From positions 12,925,001-12,989,000 of the forward strand of contig NC_083508.1 of assembly GCF_032362555.1 (NCBI RefSeq): DNA of 64,000 nt, written 5' to 3'. Within the stretch, counting starts at the first letter, position 1. Each line of letters opens with the position of its first letter. The notes under the pieces were generated by a model. That model searched no databases and was not told the DNA's origin. It worked only from the letters and a program-made list of their open reading frames with translations. Origin of the DNA: Amyelois transitella. Taxonomy: Eukaryota; Arthropoda; Insecta; Lepidoptera; Pyralidae. The position numbers were made by a program, and so were the translations under genes. Positions 34,673 to 45,600 of this stretch are shown here, one piece after another.

Positions 34673-35640
34673 AAAGCACTTTAACAAGTGCTAACTTTTA
34701 ACAAATCTATACAAGATCCAGACTGATTTCACAGATAGTGAGTGACAGTAGGGTGGTGACCTATCATTAAACTAATATTAATTTTATAGGACTCCTCCGT
34801 AGTTACTTTAGCGGACGGAGAAAGAGCCGGAATCATTTTTATTTCATGTCAAAAACCTGAGCACTAAATAAACCGTGTTTCTGTCACCTGTTAGTTCTAC
34901 ATTACCTCTTGGACGTGACATGACTAAGCGGTTTTACTTGACCAATAACACAGACCTCTTGTGGGGGAGCAAAGGTTAGAAGCTCATTTATAACTAGACT
35001 TGCCCGTAGCCTCACCCGCGTTGAGAAAATTTTCTTTTTCCTGGCAAAAATCTCGATTACATTTTACCCGGAAATTCTCTGCAGTCTGGGGAGTGCATTT
35101 AAACTATGATCCTGGAAAATCTACTCACTTTCGTCTTTCACAAAGTTACTTAATACTTACATATAGTTTACATACATAAGTATATCTAGCTGTTAATATA
35201 TACTCCAAATAAATAAAACGGGAATCTCAAACCTTAGTGGTTTCGCTATGCTAAGTTAATACCTACTTAATGTTTTGTAAGATCTTTCATACAATAATAA
35301 AAAAAAATAAAAATAAAAAATAACAAAGAACCTGCGACGGAACTGGTCCAGCTTAGACTTCAACATAATATCACTATAATGCGGAAAAAAGCAGTAATAC
35401 ACAATTGCTTTGTTGAGTGAGGTTTAAGGGAACATTATTCTTATTGAAGGGGACGTCGAATCTTCATCTTCCTGAAGTTTCTTTCTTCATCTTTCTTTCT
35501 GCGGAAATTCGACAAGGAACCGACTCGGAGTTCCTTGTCGAGAAAATAAAACAAATATATAAAAGTTTAACATACATAAGTATATTATAGTAAGCTATAA
35601 ATATAAACTCCAAATAAATACATAAGTATAATAGAAGTTA

Positions 35641-35884
35641 GACGACCTCTATGGCGCAGAGGTAGTGTGTGCCTGTCTGTGCCACAGTTCGAATCCCGGC
35701 CAGGGCCTGATGAGAAACGAGCTTTATCTGAGTGGCCTGGGACTTGGATGTTTATTTATACTTATAAGTATTTATTATACATATACCTTTGAGTTAGTAT
35801 CTCGTAACACAAGTCTCCAACTTACTTCGAGGCTGACTTAATCTGTGTAATTTGTCCCGTATGTATTTATTTTATTTATTGTAT
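35641..35884 (+). repeat. SINE-A copy, diverged
   Basis: Plus orientation, with deletions in the head between the A-box-like and B-box-like motifs and a TTTATTTATT tail. Confidence 0.8.
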
Positions 35885-36499
35885 TATATAATTGAAATAT
35901 CTTTCCTCACTGAGCGCTCATTTCATTTCAATATCGTAAAGTATCCTGAACCCTTATGTGATTCCTGATGTGTTGTTTTATATTAAGTTGTATTAAAAGG
36001 TTGTAATCCCATGAACAGCTGAGAGGACAGTGACCGCTTGCCATGGAGGCATTAGTGTACTCAACACATGTCTATGTGTACTCTTTAATTAGATAAGACA
36101 TCAAGTCCATCGAATCATAACTGCGGACATACAATTTTGATTGCATATCGTAATTTAATTGCCTCACGATAATAAGGTAGAACCTTCATCGGCAGGCTGT
36201 TTGCATTCAAACTTTCTTAATTGATATTTATCAGAATATAACTTAATGTTCTGATATAACTTTTAAGACTGCAAAGCCTACTACAAAGGTAACATGTATA
36301 CGAGTAAACAAGCAATGAAATCATAGAAATGAAGCAGTACTGAAAAGAAAATGGATCTGCGACCACAGAGTTTAATAACTACAGTCGTCAATCCCCTTCA
36401 GTATTTCCGTTGATCTTGAACCCAAGAGCACTTGCCATCTCTAAACTTAAAGCTCTTTGGTTCCCCATAACCCATGGCTTCACTACGTCGTTTTGAAGA

Positions 36500-36571
36500 T
36501 CAGTATAGCGCGGAACGCCGTCGGCGCCGCCCGCTCGCCGTCTCCCGCCGCCCGCCGCCGCCGCAGCCGCC
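36500..36571 (+). promoter_or_regulatory. Putative start site and 5'UTR of the tenectin-like gene
   Basis: TCAGT at 36500-36504 matches the arthropod initiator core. From there a very CG-rich leader runs into the ATG at 36572 (context CAGCCGCCATGC). No clear TATA box is seen in the expected place. A non-coding exon further upstream cannot be excluded. Confidence 0.35.
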
Positions 36572-36608
36572 ATGCTGCTCGTCCTGGCGCTCGCCGCCGC
36601 ATGCGCAG
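36572..36608 (+). CDS. Tnc: Tenectin-like exon 1 (signal peptide)
   Basis: Encodes MLLVLALAAACA plus one base, then a GTCTGT donor. A hydrophobic signal core at the start of a CG-rich exon, phase 1. The donor is not a strong consensus. The next exon is about 6.1 kb away, a typical long first intron. Confidence 0.7.
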
Positions 36609-39600
36609 GTCTGTGCGATGCAAATCCCGGTCGACGACCCCAGTGATATATGCGAAGGATACGCGCCTATATGACCAGACCACTTTTATTGCCTTCCAAC
36701 TCATTTTCGAGATCAATTTATGGGTTTGTCTGAGACGGTTTGGGATCGCCAGGTACTGTATTGTGTAGTAAGAGGTTTCTGTGGGATCTTTAGAGGCGGT
36801 AAATCTCAATGTTTTGTTGTAGTGTTTCTGAAGCATCTTCGAAGTTGTGGCCGTTTTTAAATCCTTGCATCAGATAATAGTTTTATGATCTCTACGATAC
36901 AGAAATCCTTGTTTCTTTACATATTTTAAAATGTGTAGATTTTATCTTTATTTTTTTTTATTACTGGGAGAAGTAACAATATCAAGCAATTATATTAAAG
37001 CAAAATAGTATTTTTATGGCTACTTAAATAACGTTTATTCTACCCTTATTTCTGTCTAGGTGTGAATTTGCTCAAATATAATAAACCTAAGAATCTGATA
37101 CATGATCCGTATAAAACGAAATCAATTCAAAATCTTCATTATTGTTTTCGAGAAAAATAACATAATTCAAATACTACGTTCACCCGAGATAATATGCGTT
37201 TTTCGGGCTGATGTTATATGTCATTTTAATTTTGACTAAAAATTTGCTAGCTAATTTCACAGAAACGTTAAATAAATGATACTTTTTTGTTTGCGGGTGA
37301 AGTTCATGACATAATCTTGTGACAAATAATAATCTTCTACAGTTTTTTTATTTCCAATACAGCTGTTTTAGTTGTATCAGACATAAACCACGTTTAACTT
37401 CTAGAATAAGTGCAATTAACTTATTCAGTACATTTTTGTGATAAATGTAGCATGAAAACTTATCTATGTTTTACTTTAAAAAAAATATTACAAAATTTTA
37501 CCCCACTTTTTATACGAACATAAAATGAACATTAACCTTTTGAAATAATTTGATAAAGTTTTATTATAATATCCTTAGAAAATTAAAAGCTTCGCCGGCA
37601 GCTTTGGTTTGCACGCTGCAAAGCGTTACGTTTGAAAGAGTTCAACGCGCGATCAATAGCGAGTTATTGCTGATACCGATTTGTAAGACTAATTGGCCAT
37701 AATATCGAAGTCTACTATTTTTATTAAATTATTCACTATTTCTTAATTAATATAGCTTTTACGCTTTACTGTGAAAGTGAGAGTTTAGAAAATAATTACT
37801 CAAAAAGGGGTTACCACTGCTGAAATATTTTGCTAACCAATCCAAGCGAAATCACATAAATACTTACGCAATTTTCGCAATGAAAAGAAAGAACAAACAA
37901 AAAATATATAATTTCAAAAACCAATAAAGCATACAACACTTTGTATAACTGAAATAAAGTGCATTAAACGTGACCTCCGGCTTAAAATGCGACTATAGCG
38001 CTGATTTTATTACCTCGCAAGGTATACACATTATGTAAATTACTGAAAATGCTAACCGAGAAAAGACTAGAGAAACATCAAACTATTTAACCGTACCAGT
38101 GACCTTTCTCCTAAACTGGTGGCCCGGTTCAGTGCCTCAAAGACGCGCCGGCTCCATTCAGTAAACGCCAAGTAAAGGACACTTTTCTAAGACATTAGCA
38201 TGACCTACTGCTTGCTACATCATTGACAGCTGACTCACAGTTTGTAAGAATGTGTTATAAATATTCGTGATCTGTGTAAACTATTACATACATACATACA
38301 TATAGTCACGTCTATATCCCTTACGGGGTAGACAGCGCCAATAGTCCCGAAAAAACTACTTGAATTTTCGTTTGCAGTTTTATATAATACTAGCTGTGCC
38401 CGCAACTTAGCGCTCGTGGAATAGTTATTATATGATAGGTATCATTGAAGCCCTCAAGGAAGAATAATTTTCCCCGTTTTTTTTTCACATTTTCCATTAT
38501 TTCTTTGTTCCGTATAGTTGCAGCGTGATGTTCTATAACCTAGAGCCTTCCTCGATAAATGGTCTATTCAATACTAATAATCAAAAAATGATTTTTCAAT
38601 TCGAACTAAACAAACTCTTAAGCTTTATAATATTAGTATAGATATTTTTTATTTATTTTTCACAGCATTCTCGTTTCAATGTTAGAGGAGGAGTTTTTTA
38701 TATCTAGGATTCGGTTATAAAATTATAAACGGATTTTTATAAAAACGGGGCTAATGAATGGACATCAGATTCCGAATTATTACTATTTCAGTATAACTTA
38801 TTATGAAAATACTAGTATTTCCTACTGCACGAAGTCAATGATATGACCTTAACATCAGCGAGAGAGTCAATATTTATTTATGTGGGAAACTGGCGCCCAC
38901 CGGCGGAAAACATTACAATACAATAAATGGCGGAGGTTGACCACCTCTCTTCCCACGACATTGCCCGAGAACACATTAACTGGATGACCAAACTGAGAAG
39001 CCCACACGGTTATTCACTATTTAAACATTAATTAATTGCAATAAGTAATGGTGAACAGTGAAATAAGAAGGACATCATTTTCGCAAAAATTCAGCAGCAA
39101 TTTAATTCCGCAAATTAAAAGCAATGTAAAACTAGGTTTACCAAACACGTACTATTGTAAAGTACTGAGAACCACGAGGCACAAAAATAATTGAGAGCGG
39201 AATCTTATCAATCTTAAATCTGGCAAATAAAGTTTATTTAAAAACCTTACTCTGTAAAAAGTATTTTAATTTTAAATCGAGAATTTATTATTTTAACTGA
39301 TTTTATAAGCAGCAATACTGGATCTATTGTTCGGTATGCATATTTTAAATTTCCTCATAAATTAATGGCATAAGTGGTCGAACTAGAAATGGCACAAAAG
39401 CCGTCATTCATAAAACAGAATTCCGTAGTTCTGTGTGTCGATAATGTATGCAAATGCGAGGGTCCGCTATCCACCTGTGGCATTCTCATTCTTCTTCAAA
39501 TGTAGACTCTCGCTAAAAGTGTTAAGAACGTATTTTCAAATCGTTTTAGATGGAAGACATGTATGTTTGCTTGTTTAGAATAGGTAAACGGAGGCAAGTG

Positions 39601-42600
39601 TCGTTTGTTGCCATAACCGTCGCTAGATTTGATTCAACTACGATATTTGTTTATTTGACATGTAAAATGAAACCTATAAAATAATCTGCTCTTACGTCGA
39701 AGGAAAATGACGTGAACTTTTAGGCAACTGGATGTGTAACCATGATCCAATTATATAGGTTTGGGTTTTCTGGAAAGGCTGCGGATCTGATAGGTGTCGC
39801 TTGGGGTAACCTGACTAACCCAATGCAGTGCACAAAGGCGGAAATATTGTAAAAGTATTTTGTGTACCAAGCCGCGGTAAACAGCTTGTACTTTAATTAT
39901 TTATTTTTACATTAGTATGAAGATTAAGTATAAAAGCACAAGTGAGTTTGTTTGTTAGAATGCTGCAGTGCAGTTTGTTACCGCTTCTTCTGCACTGACG
40001 CCTTGGAAGCGGCAGTAAACTTAGTTTTTAAGTAATTCATTTGACGTCAACAAAGTTGTTAAACCATACGACAATTATTAAGCGATATAATAATATCCTA
40101 TAATAATGAATAAAAAATTTTGAATTTTGAATTTTTTTTTTTGAATTTGAGATCTTCACGCTCGTTTGTTTGTTATCTACTGAACTTGAATATTTTGTTG
40201 GAGCTTCATGAAATTTCACGTTTGTATAATTTTAAACATATTACAATATTATTACAAGTTAAAACTAAATATAATTCAACCGTATCTAAAAAAAAGAACA
40301 TAAATAAAAAACCTGTATTATTTTGTTGAGCTGTGGGCAACAGCTAGTTTCACATAAGTTTTCCAACTGCACGTACTGTCACTCGATACCTCGCAAACTC
40401 TGCAATCATGTTTGTTTTGTTATTAAGATTATACCCGTTTGCTGAGTATTTCCTTTCCACCATCCACACACCGCGCTGTTTATAGGTTTAGTGTTTGTCA
40501 TTACGCAACTTGGCAGTTGTTATATGGAAATTAATGTTTGAATTTATGTGTGTATTAGTGCGTTGACCACAGTGCCCACCCAGCCGCTGAGTGGAATTGC
40601 TCTTGAATTATTTATATGTAAGGGAAAGATGGTTTTATTTAATTCTTACGTCTTATTCTCAAAGGATATATGTATACATTTCTTTCATCAGTGTATTCTC
40701 TATAAACGTCTTAATTGTTGTATCAGATTTTCTCATTTTCAGCATCTAACATTAAGTATTTAACTTTTAAGTTGCATCAACCTATGAACCTCTCCCATAA
40801 ACATTTGTACCAAGGACATGCAGCAGGAGCGATGATTTGACTCGACCGCCACCAAGGGGAAGATCTTCCGCCAGGCTAGGTGTGATACCTGGGGAACCGC
40901 GGCTCCGATGATGTCGAGTCGGAGATTCTATGTGATGCTCCAATCTGTGAAATCTTTACTTGCGCGATTTAGACGCATCGCTGTTATTGGCTGATAGCAT
41001 CGCGTGGCTGTTGTGACTTGTGGTGTAGAGATGTCTATTTCTGTAAAAAAAAAATATCAAGATTAGTTCAGTAATTTTTGATTGGTAAAAACAAAAGTAA
41101 AATACTTTTCTTTACATAAAATTAGTAAATCTACATTGATAAGAGTTAATTACTACGAAAAATGTACCGTTAGTGGGTGGGAATGTCTGAGTGTGACCAG
41201 ACAATGGCGGGGTCATCGAATGGGGTCCGAAGTGGAGCGGAAGCCCCCCGGGCCCTGGGAACCATTGTCCGGGTACTGTTACGCTGGACGGCGACCTGGG
41301 AATCGGGGGACGAGATATTATTGGTTTATGAAATTTTTATTCTAATTTAGTTCGGTGTTAAAGATTTGTACAATTTGCACATCCTCTTGTGTTCATTTCG
41401 ATCTCTATGGTTTTATATATTCTTTTTAAAGGTTTACATGAGCACACATACTGGTTGCTGCGACATATCGCAAATGTGAGTAGCTATCTGTAGCAGGCAG
41501 CAGGTCGCAGCGACCTGACCTGACTTGACCACAGGCCACCCACCGCCACGGCCCCGCGATTGCGAGTTTACGATTATTCCTTTATAAAGATGAACGCAGA
41601 ATATACCGTGCCTCACGCACTGCACGAGTAGTCCTTACATTGATGTGAACGCATGAGTTTAGGTCTACTAAGATTTGCACTCGCTTCGCTCGCTAGGTCA
41701 GCAATAATAGTTTTGGATACACATGGTTTTTAGATAATTAAGCCGGGATGTAAAAATAAAATAATGTGTGTTGGTAAAAATAAAGAAAACTACTACTAAA
41801 AAAAACCTTAACTTTAATTGCGTCTTAATATCATTGTTGTGAAAATTAACAAAAGACGGTCGTAATTTTTGGTCTCTTAAAATTATTACTTTTTTGTAAG
41901 CAGCCAGTGCGTTAATTAAACTATACATTTTTAAAACAGATGTGACTTCATATTTCAAAAAATTCGATCTGTTATACTTTTTTTTACGTAAATTAGTTAA
42001 ATATAACATGATGATTTTAAAAGCGGAACAAAGTGACAAAAATAGCATTTACATAAATATTATATATCAAACGATAATATTGCTAACGTTTAAGCACTAA
42101 TAACAGGTAAAGTATGTTGTTAGTCTGTTTGTAGTGTTGGGTACCGGTGCGGCAGACTGGCCGGCTACTTTTTGTCGCTTCGCGGTCACGTGACGGGGTG
42201 GATCCGATTCACGTCGTTCACACGGCATCCTTATTTCGCCCGGTATATTTTATATGTCATTGAGTTGAGTTGCTAGTGCTGGCAGGAAGAAAAAAAACAA
42301 AAACATTTGGTTTCTTTTATTTTTGCTTTTTTTTTCTGGACTTAACTTCGTTTCAAGCAAAGACGTTGTTAATACCGGTTACAAGTTGTACACATACGAT
42401 GTATTTATATGTATGTGCCAAACCTACATTAGGTACAACGTGATGTTAGGTTAGTATACAATATCAGTCTGCCTTGTTTTTCTGACATTATCTTATTGTT
42501 CATATTTTATTTGTATATTTTAAGCAAAGATTGGCTTAAATTAATTTTTTGCTACGTCTGTCGAACATTAATTCCCACTCTCAGACTTATCAAATAGTAT

Positions 42601-45600
42601 CACTTTTGGTATCTAAAAATTTGTAAGGCGCTTATCCTAAACATTTTCACTGGGTCATTTTAATCACAAATTTTAATGTGTTTGAAATATTTGTTTTCAT
42701 TTTTTACTTATTATTGTGTTGTCTTTTCTCATTTTCAGAAGTATACGGAGACAGCTCTATCAGTTCATACAAACAAAAGGATAGAATCCTCCGAGCAATA
42801 GGTAATTAAAATATTTACAACTTGCTTCTGAACGCAGCACTCTCGCGATGAACTAAAATTCCCGTTTCCGTGGGAAATATATAAAAAAAAACATATTTCC
42901 ATACGTAGCGTGACGCTGACCAAAAGTAGCGTAACAAGCAGACAGACTTTCGCATTTAAAATATTAGTATTTGATTTGCCTAGGTTAAAGTCAATGACCA
43001 GGGATCAAAAGTCAAGAATCCAGGCAAAATTCTTGAAATTTGTTGCTTTGTTCTCTTACACTGATTGACATCGTTATTGTTACAGACTGATAGGAATTTT
43101 TGTGAACTAGTTAAAGTTTAGACAATGACGCCATCCGACGAAAGAATTCAGGTGGGGTCATAGCTCTGACGGCCTCTGTGGCGCAGCGGTAGTACGCTTG
43201 TCTGTGACACCGGAGGTCCCGGGTTCGAATCCCGGCCAGGGCATTATGAGAAAAGAACTTTTTCTGATTGACCTGGGTCTTGGATGTTTATCTATATAAG
43301 TACTTATTATAAAATATAGTATCGTTGAGTTAGTATCTCGTAACACAAGTCTCGAACTTACTTCGAGGGTAACTCAATCAGTGTAATTTGTCCCGTATAT
43401 ATTTATTTATTTATTTATTATAGCTTTTACTCTAAATTCCGAAAATTGTACGTGTACGCCTTCTTGACTTGGTAAATTCGAGGTGAAATTCGAAATGGTA
43501 AGGTCGAATTAAAAAGTAACTCTGCTCTGTAATTCGAGAGCAATGCACTGCGATTCGGCTCGTATAAATGCAAGATTAGCAGAGCCAAGGGTTGTTGATG
43601 GAGTAGCTGGCTAAGTATTTCCACTTGCCACGATCCCGACACAGTTTGAACCGTAATAGGCGGTTGAAGGAAGTTAAAACTAGTGTAAAATGCTTCCAGG
43701 CACTCCGGACCTTCCCCACAGCTGCCTGTACGAAGGGCGCTGGTTCACCGACGGCTCCGTGGTGACCACGCACGAGGCCTGCCTGCGGTGCGTGTGCGCG
43801 CGAGGAGCGCTCGCGTGCCGTCGCCGCGCCTGCGCAGTTCTGCCGGACCCTCCGCCCAAGAGATGTCACGTGCTGCATAGGAGGGGCGCGTGCTGTCCAG
43901 AGCTGCACTGCCCTAGTAAGTTCAATCTTTCATCTGAGTATACTTTTTTATTTCTCCTAGCGTAAAACGCGGTTATATCCTGAACTCTCTGGAGAGAAGC
44001 CCGTCTTAGAAGGATTCAAAGAAAAGCCGAGGTAGAAAATTAATGTTACTTACATTCAAAACTCGTCGTCTTATACATTTTGCCTGATATGTTTTACCAG
44101 ATTCGACGAAATATATAATGAGGTTATCTTGTAATTGCAGATAGTGTGACGTTGATGGAACATGGTGCTTCAGCTAGATTTGAAAACGATGATTTCTCCG
44201 ACATTGCTACACCCGCTTCCACAGCTCATGGTAAGTTTATTCATGCTTCATTCAATTCACTACCCCATTTATAACCCAATGATTCGTGATTGGAAGGGAG
44301 CAAATTTTAGAATAAGAGCTATACAAATAAATCTCATAAAAACCTATTCCGAAGTGCATAACCTAAATTGAAAGATTAATTTGTAACTGATAATCATTTG
44401 AGTGTTTCCAGCGTGCGTGGAGGGGGGGACGGTGTACTCGGCGGGGTCTGCCATGGAGTCCACGACGGCCTGCGAGCAGTGCTTCTGCCTGGGGGGAGCC
44501 AGGAGGTGCGTGAGGCCAAGATGTCTGCCGCCGCCGCCAGGGTGCCGCGCGAGGCCATCAGCTGGAGCCTGCTGCCCGCAGCGCTACTACTGTGACCATG
44601 TCAGCACGAAACCACCAGAACGGAAGCATTTACATGGTAATTTATACAAAGGTATTCTCATAATTGCCACCTTGACTGGCTGCATCGTCCTCACCGCACC
44701 GTCTCTTCGTAATATTGAACCAAGGAGATTCAAAGTTGATCCAGTTTTGATTTCTGGTAAATACCAATTTTAGACTTACTGTATCTTTCATTCAAGGGAA
44801 CTATTTTAGTATACAATCGCGTGTCGGGCTGAATTCAAATAACGCGGAAATATTTTTTCTTTTTTTAACTTTTCGCTCCAGATTTCTTTGGAAAGAAACA
44901 GATTTATGAGCTCGGTCAAAAAAAGAGGGGTTTTAAAAGCCACTTTAATAGCGCAATTAACGCTCTTAGTGCTATAAATTAACATCGTGTCAATTAAATT
45001 AACCTGTTGCGATGTTATTGTAGTACCTATATAATAAATACAACATATTTTAAATGTAATTTCAGACTGTGAAATAAAAGGAAATTGGGTATCGGAAGGC
45101 GAGCGAGTGGTATCAGCAGAAGAGAGCGGAAACTGCACCCGATGTTTCTGTCTGCGAGGGGCGGTGTTATGCCAGCCGCTGGCGTGTGCGCCGCCCTTGT
45201 TGGGCTGCAAGCCGTTGCTGAGACCTGGTCAATGCTGTCCCCATCAATACCACTGTGATCACACCCAGCAAGGTTAGACTAAAACAAAAACAATTTAAAT
45301 ACAAATAGCAATAACATTATTTTTTTTATATACAAACCTATTAAAAAATTCCAGATATTGCAACACCCCACTTACATCTTCTATCAGATAATGCTTTAAT
45401 AACAACAAGGAGTAACGATCGATCAATTCATCCCTCAAAACATACCGAAGTTGAAACTACTACCAAAGCTGTCACGACAACAACAAATACTACTAAGGAA
45501 TTTCCAACGACTGTAAAAGAAGACACGAAAACCAGTCCAATACCTACAACAAAAGTAAAGAGGAAGACAAATGAGCCACCACCAGCTACTTCTAATAATA

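Larger units (their letters stand above)
36609..42738 (+). other. Large intron 1 of the tenectin-like gene
   Basis: About 6.1 kb from GTCTGT to ATTTTCAG. It contains a SINE-B fragment (38286-38358), a Helitron-like copy (38388-38641), a family X copy (39962-40137) and a family Y copy (40835-41030). Between these, roughly 36.6-38.2 kb and 41.1-42.7 kb hold no repeat I recognise. The GC-rich patches at about 41170-41310 and 42130-42240 could be regulatory, but nothing specific is visible. Confidence 0.6.

Noticed and set aside
16661..36571. Gene 1 and the tenectin-like gene as one long gene
   Set aside because: Gene 1 ends in a stop at 16660 with a poly(A)-like signal. The second has its own signal peptide, and another gene lies between them.
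36388..36573. Minus-strand Ala/Gly/Arg-rich ORF
   Set aside because: It is the shadow of the CG-rich leader and signal exon on +. It has a low-complexity reading and no splice or family support.
43168..43245. tRNA gene with good A- and B-box-like motifs
   Set aside because: The same head recurs in eight copies joined to the same body and AT tail, so it is a tRNA-derived SINE and not a tRNA gene.
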